The notes under the pieces are model-generated. The model had not been told where the DNA came from. It made no database searches and saw only the letters and a program-made list of their open reading frames with translations. From contig NZ_CP148752.1 of NCBI RefSeq assembly GCF_040448305.1, positions 3,348,001-3,412,000 on the forward strand: a stretch of 64,000 nt of DNA. The letters run 5' to 3'. The first letter of the stretch is position 1; each line of letters opens with the position of its first letter. Positions 24,747 through 33,148 of this stretch are shown here, in pieces. The translations under genes were made by a program, and so were the position numbers. Source of the stretch: Pseudomonas fluorescens. GTDB lineage: Bacteria; Pseudomonadota; Gammaproteobacteria; Pseudomonadales; Pseudomonadaceae.

Positions 24747-26153
24747 TTAGTGCATGAAACCTTCCATGAAACCGGCGACCCCGCTGGCCAGCTTGCGCCG
24801 CCACGGCGCAGTGGCCGGGTTGGCCAGGGTCTGGTCTTCATGGACAAAGCTGCGGATGATCGCGTTGTAGCCGAGCCAGCGGATCGGCTCCGGCTCCCAG
24901 GCCCGCAGTGCGTCGAGACCGCGCTGGGGGATAACCCACGGCTGGCGCACCAGTTCGGTGTCGCGCCCCAGGATCAGGTCGGCCAGCGTGCGGCCTCCCA
25001 GATTGCTGGCGCCAACGCCCTCCCCGCCATAGCCGCCAGACAGGGCGATGCCGTTGGCCCGGTCGCAAAGCATGTGCGGCTGGAAATGCCGGGACATGCC
25101 CAGGTTGCCGCCCCAGGAATGGGTGATCTGCACGTTCTTCAACTGCGGGAACAGTTCGCCGAACAGATAGCGCCGCAGCTGTATTTCGTCAGCAGTCAGG
25201 TCGAAGTCGTGGCGCAGCTTGCCGGCGAACTGGTAGCCGCCCCGGGCGCCAAAGATCAGTCGGTTGTCAGCGGTGCGCTGACCGTAGGTGACCTGGCGAC
25301 TGGCCTCGCTGAACGCCTGGCCGTGACTCAGGCCGATTTCGTCCCAGGTGGCCGCCGACAAGGGCTCGGTCGCGACGATCAGGCTCTGCACCGGCATCTG
25401 ATAACGCCCCAATGGCGGCAGCGTGACGGAGTAGCCTTCTACCGCCGGCACCACCCAGCGACTGCGCACCGAAGCTTTCGCCGTGCGCAGGCCGCCGGAC
25501 TGCCAATGGGTGACCGGGCTGTTTTCGTAGACTCTGACGCCCAGGCGCTCCACCGCCCGGGCCAGCCCCCGTACCAGTCTGGCCGGGTGAATGGTCGCCA
25601 CGTGCGGCGCGTAGATGCCGCCGTAGGGTTTGGCGACGCGGATCTGTTGCGCCAGTTGTTGCGGGGTCAGCCAGCGATAGTGGCTGTCGTTGAGGCCCTG
25701 GCGATGGAGATCGTCCAGATAGTGACGCAGGCTGGCCTCCTGCTCCGGATAGCGAGCGGCGCAATACAGCACCCCGCCTTTACGGTAATCACAGTCGATC
25801 CCCTCGCGTTCGAGGACAATCTCCACTTCATCCGGAATGCTGTGCAACAAATCGTAGGAGGCACGGCGTTCTTCGGCCGGCAGGTTGGCCAGCAGGCGAT
25901 CTTCCCCCAGCAAATTGCCCATCAGCCAGCCACCATTGCGCCCCGATGCACCGAAACCGGCGGTTTGCGCTTCGACGATGGCAACGTTCAGGTCTGGTTT
26001 GTGTTGCTTGAGGTAGTACGCGGTCCAGAGCCCGGTGTAGCCCGCGCCGATGATCGCCACGTCGACATCCAGATCCCGCTCCAGCGCCGGACGCGCCAAT
26101 AGCGGCTCGTCGAGCTGGTCCATCCACAAACTGATAGTGCGCCACGCCGGCAT
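24747..26153 (-). CDS. FAD-dependent amine oxidoreductase (PuuB/OrdL-like DAO family)
   Basis: A 468-residue protein. ATG 26153 is chosen because GGAG lies 8 bases upstream; a GTG at 26168 is possible. The dinucleotide fold VAIIGAGYTGLWTAYYL binds FAD, and GFGASGRNGGWLMG is the second DAO motif. The C-terminal part has GYGGEGVGASNLGGRTLADLILG, closing the FAD site. Family members oxidise gamma-glutamylputrescine or other secondary amines. The adjacent PotF-like and cupin genes support a role in amine catabolism. The precise substrate is not determined. Confidence 0.88.
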   Translation of the reverse strand: MPAWRTISLWMDQLDEPLLARPALERDLDVDVAIIGAGYTGLWTAYYLKQHKPDLNVAIVEAQTAGFGASGRNGGWLMGNLLGEDRLLANLPAEERRASYDLLHSIPDEVEIVLEREGIDCDYRKGGVLYCAARYPEQEASLRHYLDDLHRQGLNDSHYRWLTPQQLAQQIRVAKPYGGIYAPHVATIHPARLVRGLARAVERLGVRVYENSPVTHWQSGGLRTAKASVRSRWVVPAVEGYSVTLPPLGRYQMPVQSLIVATEPLSAATWDEIGLSHGQAFSEASRQVTYGQRTADNRLIFGARGGYQFAGKLRHDFDLTADEIQLRRYLFGELFPQLKNVQITHSWGGNLGMSRHFQPHMLCDRANGIALSGGYGGEGVGASNLGGRTLADLILGRDTELVRQPWVIPQRGLDALRAWEPEPIRWLGYNAIIRSFVHEDQTLANPATAPWRRKLASGVAGFMEGFMH

Positions 26154-26203
26154 GCAAGACTCCGCCACTCAAACTTCGATGGCGTCGATCCTAGTGCGTG
26201 GGC

Positions 26204-27019
26204 TCAGGCGCTGTCTTGCGCGCGTGCACGCAAAGAAATTTGTTTGACGTAGGCCTTGGGGGACTGGCCGGTGTGCTGGCGGAAACAGCTGTAGAACGCC
26301 GACAGCGAATTGAATCCGGCAGCGAAGGCCAGTTCATCGATACGCAGTGGCGGTGTGGCGGCATCCAGCGCTGCAAGCAAATGTCGCAGGCGTGCCTGGT
26401 TGACGTAGCGGTAGAAGCTCTGGCCCAGCACCTGGTTCAACAGGTATGAAATCTGGTTGCGGCTGTAGCCACACTCCTTCGCCACCCGTTGCAGATCGAG
26501 CTCCGGGTCCAGATAAGGCTGTTGACCCTGGAAATACTGCTGCAGGTCATCGGCCATGAAGCTCAATTGGCGCGGCGACAGGCCGAGTCGGCTGACCGCC
26601 GGGCGCTGGTTGCCGGACGTTTTGCTGCCGGGTTGCTCGTGCACCAATGACGCATATTCATTGACCCGCCAGATCAGCCCGTCCTTGACGGTGATCGCTT
26701 CGCTGGCGCGGAACGACACCAGTCCTTCACCGCCGCGCAGGGTGATGCGGTACTGAATGAACGCCGTGTTGCCGTCCAGTCGAATGCGGTCGGAATGCTC
26801 CAGCGCCTCATCCGGATCCCGGGGCATGCTGTTGCGTACGTACTCGCGCAATTCGGCCAGGCCCATGATTTTGTTCTGGAAGAAATCGTTGTACTGGACT
26901 TCAGGGTGATAAAGCGCCATGACGCCGTCCAGATCCCGGTGCTTCCAGCGCAAGTGATAGCGCATGACCGTCTCGCCCGTGGCCTGGGTTTGCAGCGGGC
27001 CATCATCATCGGCGTGCAT
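26204..27019 (-). CDS. AraC-type regulator with N-terminal SnoaL-like domain
   Basis: A 271-residue protein from the ATG at 27019 (MHADDDGPLQTQATGETVMRYHLRWKHRDLDG). Residues ~10-120 form a SnoaL/NTF2-like cone: HRDLDGVMALYHPEVQYND, LRLDGNTAFIQYRITLRGGEG and ITVKDGLIWRVNEY. Residues ~165-265 are an AraC HTH pair: LDLQRVAKECGYSRNQISYLLNQVLGQSFYRYVN and RIDELAFAAGFNSLSAFYSCFRQHTGQSPKAYVKQ. This is unlike the usual cupin-type AraC sensors. It probably controls the oxidase/cupin/PotF group that lies just downstream on the same strand. Confidence 0.88.
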   Translation of the reverse strand: MHADDDGPLQTQATGETVMRYHLRWKHRDLDGVMALYHPEVQYNDFFQNKIMGLAELREYVRNSMPRDPDEALEHSDRIRLDGNTAFIQYRITLRGGEGLVSFRASEAITVKDGLIWRVNEYASLVHEQPGSKTSGNQRPAVSRLGLSPRQLSFMADDLQQYFQGQQPYLDPELDLQRVAKECGYSRNQISYLLNQVLGQSFYRYVNQARLRHLLAALDAATPPLRIDELAFAAGFNSLSAFYSCFRQHTGQSPKAYVKQISLRARAQDSA

Positions 27020-27284
27020 TGAACATCTCGACGGAAAAACACCGAGCTTGCCCAACTTCGGCTTTGTCTTCAACGACTAAACGGATAACGGTTTTTGGTC
27101 GCAAATGCGAACGAAGCGTGATCTGAATCAAAAAAATGACGGCAATCGCCAAATGGCCTGAAAAATCCACATTCTTTTCACATCCGGCTGCTACTTTTAA
27201 ACACTGTCACTGGTTGAACCAATGAAGGTTCTTCCCTCCTACCATGAGCTAACGGACGCGCTCGATAATGAAGGCGGGCAACAC

Positions 27285-27557
27285 ATGAATAAAGGGTTCA
27301 GTAAGGTTACGTTTCCAAACGCCTGCCAGCTGATGCGCTGGCATTTTCATCCCATGGGTTTCGAGGCGAGCATGGACGCCCCGGGCAGCATGATTGCCCG
27401 TCTTTTTGATCGTGCCACTGGCGAGACCATGATCGCCATTGCCGGTATTCCGTGCGCCACCGTCATGAATGCTGCGGATGTAGAACTGATAATCGAAGCG
27501 GTGGAGGATGAACTTGAAGCCTTCGTTCCACCAGAAGCGTTCAGGAGTTATGCCTGA
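27285..27557 (+). CDS. DUF1652 family protein
   Basis: A 90-residue protein from the ATG at 27285 (MNKGFSKVTFPNACQLMRWHFHPMGFEA). It has a ribosome-like GGCGGGC upstream; the ATG at 27222 has none. The pattern HFHPMGFEASMDAPGSMIARLFDRATGETMIAIAGIP is the DUF1652 fold common in Pseudomonas as many small paralogues of unknown role. A clear terminator follows at once, so it is a single-gene unit. Confidence 0.82.
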   Translation: MNKGFSKVTFPNACQLMRWHFHPMGFEASMDAPGSMIARLFDRATGETMIAIAGIPCATVMNAADVELIIEAVEDELEAFVPPEAFRSYA

Positions 27558-27569
27558 AGACTGAATGCA

Positions 27570-27600
27570 CAAAAAAAGCCCACTTCACGTGGGCTTTTTG
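27570..27600. terminator. bidirectional rho-independent terminator
   Basis: AAAAAAAGCCCAC-TTCAC-GTGGGCTTTTT: a GC stem with A-run before and T-run after, 13 bases after the DUF1652 stop. It can also serve a transcript arriving from the opposite strand. Confidence 0.9.
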
Positions 27601-27614
27601 TTGAGCGCTGCTCC

Positions 27615-27719
27615 CCTGTAGGAGCGAGCCTGCTCGCGAAGGACGTTAACGATAATGCGTATTCCCTGACTAAACGCGGCGCTCTTGAGTCCATCGCCGG
27701 CAAGCCGGCTCCTACAGGG
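27615..27719. repeat. REP pair (mixed types)
   Basis: Left CCTGTAGGAGCGAGCCTGCT (GAGCCTGCTCGCG type), right ATCGCCGGCAAGCCGGCTCC (GGCAAGCCGGC type), facing each other. The two halves belong to different REP subtypes. The inner sequence AACGATAATGCG...CTTGAGTCCATCG resembles that of the element at 626-726. Confidence 0.8.
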
Positions 27720-27726
27720 TCCCGAG

Positions 27727-30201
27727 TCAGGCGGAGGTCTGGCTTTTACGATGATCGACAAAAAACGCCTTGCCCTTGCCGATCCGGTCGGAGGCCTTTG
27801 GCATGTTCGCAGCCTGGGTGTCTTGTGCGTCGACGTACCAGTAGCAATGGCTGACGGCGCGGGTAATACCCACGTAGGCCAGCCGCAGGATTTCGTCCTT
27901 CTGGGCGTTGTCGTAGGGTTCGCTGTCACCGGCCTTGCCCAGGCCTGCCATCCGGTAGACCTGATTCTTGTAAGGTGAGCTGGTCAGGTGCTGGCAGTCG
28001 CCCAGTAAAAACACCGCATCGGCCTGGAGGCCTTTGGCGCTGTGATACGTCAGTTGTTTGAGCCTGCGAGCTTCATGCGGCAAGCTAGAATCAACATTAA
28101 CTACCGACTGAATATGCTCCTCTATCAATAACTTATCGCTGCTTTTACGATAAAGCATCAAGATCGAATCGCCCTTTCGGTAATGCTCCATCAGGCGTTG
28201 GGCCATGCCCTGGTCATCACGATCGAGGACGTTCACTGGCAGCAACGCCTTGGGTTCGCCGCTGGCCTTGGCTTTCTTCCCGGCAATCGCCGGTGCTGCG
28301 CGCACGATGTGCTCGGCGGCATCGATGATGTGCTGGTGGCTGCGGTAGTTGTCGCTGAGCATGACCTTGGTGGTGCTCGGCGACGGGAATTCCTTGTTGA
28401 ACTCCATGAAGTAGGTCGGCGAACTGCCGCGCCACCCATAGATGGACTGCCAGTCATCGCCCACACACAGCAGCGAGGAGCGCTGGGCCCCGCGCCCGAC
28501 GTGCATGGCCGGTCCGCGACTGCGGATCTCTGCCAGGCTGGCCCTGATCCAGGAGACGATCTGCGGCGAGACATCCTGGAATTCGTCGATCATCAGGTGT
28601 GACAGCGGCCGCAGCAACTCATCGCTGAGCAGCTTGAGGTTCTCCGGCGAATGCTCGCTGAACAGGGCGAACATGCGGTTGTAGGTCATGATCGGCGGCT
28701 TCTGGTCCAGCAAGTGATCTTCCAGCGCCCGCCAGTACAGACTCAAGGCTTCGAAGAAGAACCGGTCGGGATCGTCCTTGGCGAAACTCATCTGACCTAC
28801 CGCGCCCGGCACGTCCAGCCCGAGGTTTTCGATGAACCCGGCGGCGGCGACAAAGCAATCGAGCAGTGGCGCTGAAGCGAGCTCGCCCTTGACCTTGTAA
28901 TCGAAGCCCGGCCCGGCGCTGGCATCGCCGGCGAGCGAGGCCAAGACACGTTTTGATGATTCGTAACTATCAATCCATATCAATGGCTTACGACAGAAAG
29001 CTTGAAACAGGGTGCGCTTTACTGCCCACTCTGCGCGTACCGTTAGCTTGGCGTTCGGTCGCGTGACCTGCGGGTTTTCCCTAGGATCGAACCCCAGCAC
29101 CACCCAGGCATCCAGGGACGGGATGTAGCCGTGGCAATGGAATGTCGAACCGTTGATATCGAACGACTGGCGATTCGGTTCGATGCCCTTGATGGGCCAG
29201 GCACCGGCGCGAAACCACAGGTCCTCAATGGCGTCGCACAGTTCTTCATCGCGTTTGGCCGCAAGCTCGGTAACGCCCATGCGTTTCTGCACATCCGGGT
29301 GATCGCGCTCCAGCTCCTTGAGTTGCAAGGCATGCCGGGACAATGGCTTGATCAGCTCGCGAAAACGCTCGTCGTTACTGTGCAGCCGGTGATAGCAGGC
29401 GTTGAGTTGCTGGCGTTGAGCGTCGTTGATGCGCAGATCGAACGGATTGCTGTCGGCCTCCTCGTCACCCTGTGCGGCCCGCAGGCTGAGGTTTTCAAAA
29501 GCCTGCAGGCGCTCGAAACCCGGAAGGCTGCGCACCATCGGCAGGATCCGCGAGTGAAAGGTGCGCACCAGGTCCCGCGCCTCCTTGAAACTGATCGCGC
29601 GACCCCAGAGCGCAAACAGTTCGATCAGCTTGTTGATGAAGTCCTTGCGCGACTCACGGGTGAAGGTCACCACCGTCATCGAACTCAGTTCAAAGCCCAG
29701 GTAATGGGTCAACAGCAAGATACGCAACACCAACGTGGTCGATTTGCCAGCACCGGCACCCGCAATCACCGAGGTGGACGGTGTATCGCTGAAGATCATT
29801 TTCCACTGTGCGGCGCTGGGTTGGGCATGGGCTGGCAACAACCGGGCGACATCGGCCTTCATGCGTTTCTTCAGCTCGGCGCTCAAAGGCAGGCGCCAAT
29901 CGTCGAACAGCAAGTCATCGACATTCGGCGGTCGGTGCTCAGTGCTGCGCGAGTCACGGATCAGCAGGACCTGTCGACCCTCCTCCAACCCCTCGAGCTT
30001 GCCTTCCCTGTAGCCGTAATCGACCCCGGCGCTGTGACCGCTGCGAAAACCGTCGGCCTGGCCATGCAACCAAGACGCACGATGCTGTGCGTGCAGGCGG
30101 GTCAGGCTGTAGCCGAAGAATCGGGCGAGCAATCGCTTGATCAGCGGCATCTCGGCCAGGGGGCGAAGTTCAGGCGGAAGATCGGGGGTGTGTTGCGGCA
30201 C
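27727..30201 (-). CDS. UvrD/Rep-like superfamily 1 DNA helicase
   Basis: An 824-residue helicase starting at GTG 30201. SF1A motifs in order: Walker A IAGAGAGKSTTLVLRI (~150), VVTFTRESRKDF (Ia), LMIDEFQDVSPQ (II), CVGDDWQSIYGWRGSSPTYF (III), MLSDNYRSHQHI (IV), TYHSAKGLQADAVFLLG (V) and LAYVGITRAVSHCYWYV (VI). It has a long N-terminal region and a ~250-residue insertion with LWFRAGAWPIKGIEPNRQSFDI, larger than UvrD and closer in plan to helicase IV/AddA-like proteins. No nuclease motif is seen at the C-terminus. It probably acts in repair; a precise orthologue is not assigned. Confidence 0.88.
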   Translation of the reverse strand: MPQHTPDLPPELRPLAEMPLIKRLLARFFGYSLTRLHAQHRASWLHGQADGFRSGHSAGVDYGYREGKLEGLEEGRQVLLIRDSRSTEHRPPNVDDLLFDDWRLPLSAELKKRMKADVARLLPAHAQPSAAQWKMIFSDTPSTSVIAGAGAGKSTTLVLRILLLTHYLGFELSSMTVVTFTRESRKDFINKLIELFALWGRAISFKEARDLVRTFHSRILPMVRSLPGFERLQAFENLSLRAAQGDEEADSNPFDLRINDAQRQQLNACYHRLHSNDERFRELIKPLSRHALQLKELERDHPDVQKRMGVTELAAKRDEELCDAIEDLWFRAGAWPIKGIEPNRQSFDINGSTFHCHGYIPSLDAWVVLGFDPRENPQVTRPNAKLTVRAEWAVKRTLFQAFCRKPLIWIDSYESSKRVLASLAGDASAGPGFDYKVKGELASAPLLDCFVAAAGFIENLGLDVPGAVGQMSFAKDDPDRFFFEALSLYWRALEDHLLDQKPPIMTYNRMFALFSEHSPENLKLLSDELLRPLSHLMIDEFQDVSPQIVSWIRASLAEIRSRGPAMHVGRGAQRSSLLCVGDDWQSIYGWRGSSPTYFMEFNKEFPSPSTTKVMLSDNYRSHQHIIDAAEHIVRAAPAIAGKKAKASGEPKALLPVNVLDRDDQGMAQRLMEHYRKGDSILMLYRKSSDKLLIEEHIQSVVNVDSSLPHEARRLKQLTYHSAKGLQADAVFLLGDCQHLTSSPYKNQVYRMAGLGKAGDSEPYDNAQKDEILRLAYVGITRAVSHCYWYVDAQDTQAANMPKASDRIGKGKAFFVDHRKSQTSA

Positions 30202-30339
30202 GCGGACTGACTCCAGGGTGTGAGGCTGTTGAGCGCTATGGTGTCTGCATTTGCCCTTGAGTTCTAGTGAATTGCTTATGACTCATTGGCTTATGCGATG
30301 AAGTGAAAGCTGGATGAGAAACTTTCGAGTTCGTTTTAT

Positions 30340-30363
30340 ATCAATCCATTCGATGGGAATGCT
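30340..30363 (+). promoter_or_regulatory. MexT-box-like sequence upstream of pirin
   Basis: ATCA-ATCCA-TTCGAT-GGGA-ATGCT against the published MexT box ATCA-N5-GTCGAT-N4-ACYAT: the first two blocks match at 9 of 10 positions, the last poorly. It shares ATCAATCCA and TNGATG with the site upstream of mexE. It lies about 120 bases before the pirin start. The rest of the 30202-30480 gap shows no other clear element. Confidence 0.4.
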
Positions 30364-30480
30364 GCATTTTTTACGCTTTTTATCGATTGTTGCCTGTTGG
30401 ATGATGGCCGTCATCACTCACCGGTCTCGCTTCGTGGCTCAGGCACCTGGCCCCATGACGAACCTTTTCTGGAGACGATC

Positions 30481-31176
30481 ATGCTTGAACTCAGACCTTT
30501 CAACTCGCTCGGCGGCGCTCACCACGGCTGGTTGGATGCTCACCACCATTTTTCGTTCGCCGAGTACTACGATCCCAAGCGCATGAACTGGGGCAACCTG
30601 CGGGTCTGGAACGACGACGTGATCGCTCCCGGCACCGGTTTCCCGCAACACCTGCACCGCGACATGGAAATCATCACCTATGTCCGCGAAGGCGCCATTA
30701 CCCACCAGGACAACCTTGGCAACAAGGGCCGCACCGAAGCCGGTGACGTCCAGGTCATGAGTGCCGGCACAGGGATCGCCCACAGCGAGTACAACCTGGA
30801 AGCGACGCCGACGAGGATTTTCCAGATCTGGATCATCCCGAACGAGTCCGGCCTGGCCCCGTCCTGGGGCGCCAAGCCGTTCCCGAAGGGCAACCGCGAA
30901 GGTTTTGTCACCCTGGCCAGCGGCAAGGAAGGCGACGATCAGAGCCTGCGCATCCGCGCCGATGCCCGGCTGGTAGCGGCCAACCTGAAGGCCGGCGAGT
31001 CTGCCGAATACGCGCTGGACAAGGGCCGTCGTGCTTACCTGGTGCCGGCCACCGGGGTCATTGAGGTCAATGGCTTGCGTGCACAAGCTCGAGATGGTGT
31101 CGCGGTTGCCGATGAGACCGTACTGCGGGTGACGGCCATCGAGGACAGCGAGATTGTTCTGGTGGATCTGGCTTGA
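30481..31176 (+). CDS. pirin family protein
   Basis: A 231-residue double cupin. Start ATG 30481 (MLELRPFNSLGGAHHGWLDAHHHFSF), with CTGGAGACGATC just before it. Metal-binding residues are in HLHRDMEIITYV and GTGIAHSEYN of the N-terminal cupin. The C-terminal domain (LKAGESAEYALDKGRRAYLVPATG) is the usual degenerate cupin. Bacterial pirins are quercetin-2,3-dioxygenase-like or redox-sensing proteins. It is a single-gene unit ended by a strong terminator. A MexT-box-like motif lies upstream. Confidence 0.92.
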   Translation: MLELRPFNSLGGAHHGWLDAHHHFSFAEYYDPKRMNWGNLRVWNDDVIAPGTGFPQHLHRDMEIITYVREGAITHQDNLGNKGRTEAGDVQVMSAGTGIAHSEYNLEATPTRIFQIWIIPNESGLAPSWGAKPFPKGNREGFVTLASGKEGDDQSLRIRADARLVAANLKAGESAEYALDKGRRAYLVPATGVIEVNGLRAQARDGVAVADETVLRVTAIEDSEIVLVDLA

Positions 31177-31191
31177 TTCGCTGAACGCAAA

Positions 31192-31230
31192 CGCAAAAAA
31201 AGGGGTGACCGTATTGGTCGCCCCTTTTTT
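31192..31230. terminator. rho-independent terminator after pirin
   Basis: AAAAAAAGGGG-TGACC-GTATT-GGTCG-CCCCTTTTTT: a long GC stem flanked by A and T runs, 15 bases after the pirin stop. It is usable in both directions. Confidence 0.92.
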
Positions 31231-31263
31231 GCTGATCAGGGTAATTCCTGAAAGTCGTGCCCC

Positions 31264-31357
31264 TTGTGGGAGCGAGCCTGCTCGCGATGGCGGCCTGACA
31301 TCCAGCATTGATACTGACTGACAGTCCGCCATCGCGAGCAGGCTCGCTCCCACAGGG
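31264..31357. repeat. REP pair (inverted)
   Basis: TGTGGGAGCGAGCCTGCTCG...ATGGCGG at the left and CCGCCATCGCGAGCAGGCTC...CCACAGG at the right, a near-perfect inverted pair with about 35 bases between the long arms. It lies between the pirin terminator and the pgm stop. Confidence 0.9.
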
Positions 31358-31388
31358 TTATATGCAGCTCCAGTGGGAGTTACCGCGC

Positions 31389-33035
31389 TTACTTCGCGGA
31401 AATGGCACCATCGACCAGCGTTTGCGCCTCGGCCACCAGTTGCTTGAGGTGGTCGTCGCTGACAAAGCTTTCGGCGTAGATCTTGTAGATGTCTTCCGTG
31501 CCCGATGGACGCGCCGCGAACCAGCCGTTCTCGGTCATGACCTTGAGGCCGCCAATGGCCTGGTCATTGCCCGGTGCGTGGCTGAGGATGCTCTGGATCG
31601 GCTCGCCCGCCAGTTGGGTCGAGGTGACCTGTTGCGGCGACAGCTTGCTCAACAGTGCTTTCTGCTCCGGATTGGCCTTGGCGTCGACCCGCACCGAGAA
31701 CGGCTCACCCAGTTCCTCGGTCAAGGCACGATACGCCTGGCTCGGGTCGCGCCCAGTCCGGGCCGTCATCTCGGCGGCCAGCAGGGCCGGAATCAAACCG
31801 TCCTTGTCGGTGCTCCAGACACCGCCGTCCTTGCGCAGGAACGAGGCGCCAGCGCTTTCTTCACCGCCGAAACCTAACGACCCATCGAACAGGCCGTCGG
31901 CAAACCATTTGAAACCGACCGGCACTTCGTACAGGCGACGACCCAGGCGCTTGGCCACGCGATCGATCAGGCCGCTGCTGACCACGGTTTTACCCACGGC
32001 AGCATCGGCGCGCCATTGCGGACGATTCTGGAACAGGTAGTCGATGGCCACGGCGAGGTAGTTGTTCGGCGCCAGCAAACCACCGGACGGCGTGACGATG
32101 CCATGGCGGTCGTGGTCCGGATCGCAGGCAAACGCCACGTCGAAGCGTTGTTTCAGGCCGATCAGGCCTTGCATGGCGTGGCTGGACGATGGGTCCATGC
32201 GGATCTGGCCGTCCCAGTCGACGGTCATGAAGCGGAAGGTCGGGTCGACCTCTTTGTTCACCACGTCCAGGTCCAGGCGGTAATGCTCGGCAATCGCCGA
32301 CCAGTAGCGCACCCCTGCTCCACCCAGCGGATCGACACCCAGGCGCAGCCTGGCATCGCGGATGGCGTCGAAGTCGATCACGTTGATCAGGTCGGCGACA
32401 TAGGTGTTGAGGTAATCGTGTCGATGGGTGGTGCTGGCCTTCAGTGCCTGCTCGTAGCTGATGCGCTTGACGCCAGCGAGCTTGTTGGCCAGCAGTTCGT
32501 TGGCCTTGGCTTCGATCCACTTGGTGATGTGGGTATCGGCCGGACCACCGTTGGTTGGGTTGTACTTGTAGCCACCGCTTTGCGGCGGGTTGTGGGACGG
32601 CGTGATGACAATGCCGTCGGCCAGGCCGCTGGTGCGACCGCGGTTGTAGCAGAGGATCGCATGGGAAATGGCCGGGGTCGGCGTGTATTCGTCACCTTCG
32701 GCGATCATCACGGTCACACCGTTGGCCGCCAGCACTTCGAGGGCACTGGCGCCGGCTGGCGTGGACAGCGCGTGGGTGTCGATACCGACAAACAGCGGGC
32801 CATCGATACCTTGAGCTTCGCGGTACAGGCAGATCGCCTGGCTGATCGCCAGCACGTGCCATTCGTTGAAACTCAAGTCAAACGAGCTGCCCCGGTGCCC
32901 GGACGTGCCGAAGGCAACGCGCTGGGTCGAAATCGCGGCATCCGGCTGGCCGGTGTAATAGGCCGTTACCAGTCGCGGGATGTCGACCAACAATTCTGCC
33001 GGTGCCGGTTTACCCGCAAAAGGACTGAGTGTCAT
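31389..33035 (-). CDS. pgm: phosphoglucomutase, alpha-D-glucose-phosphate-specific
   Basis: A 548-residue enzyme interconverting glucose-1-phosphate and glucose-6-phosphate. N-terminal FGTSGHRGSS; active-site Ser147 in ITPSHNPPQSGG; metal loop CDPDHDRHGI; sugar loop GGEESAGASFL; C-terminal phosphate loop RPSGTEDIYKIY. The length equals that of E. coli Pgm (546). It supplies precursors for trehalose, glycogen or polysaccharide. It is a single gene flanked by a REP pair and a short promoter region. Confidence 0.97.
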   Translation of the reverse strand: MTLSPFAGKPAPAELLVDIPRLVTAYYTGQPDAAISTQRVAFGTSGHRGSSFDLSFNEWHVLAISQAICLYREAQGIDGPLFVGIDTHALSTPAGASALEVLAANGVTVMIAEGDEYTPTPAISHAILCYNRGRTSGLADGIVITPSHNPPQSGGYKYNPTNGGPADTHITKWIEAKANELLANKLAGVKRISYEQALKASTTHRHDYLNTYVADLINVIDFDAIRDARLRLGVDPLGGAGVRYWSAIAEHYRLDLDVVNKEVDPTFRFMTVDWDGQIRMDPSSSHAMQGLIGLKQRFDVAFACDPDHDRHGIVTPSGGLLAPNNYLAVAIDYLFQNRPQWRADAAVGKTVVSSGLIDRVAKRLGRRLYEVPVGFKWFADGLFDGSLGFGGEESAGASFLRKDGGVWSTDKDGLIPALLAAEMTARTGRDPSQAYRALTEELGEPFSVRVDAKANPEQKALLSKLSPQQVTSTQLAGEPIQSILSHAPGNDQAIGGLKVMTENGWFAARPSGTEDIYKIYAESFVSDDHLKQLVAEAQTLVDGAISAK

Positions 33036-33148
33036 GCAAAACCTCTGGAATAGAGTGGTTCAGGAATTGGGTCGCAGTTTACTGGCAGTTTGACCGCAAG
33101 GCGATGGGATCGATCCAACACAGCGGAGGTTGTTATTTTTTGTCTCGC

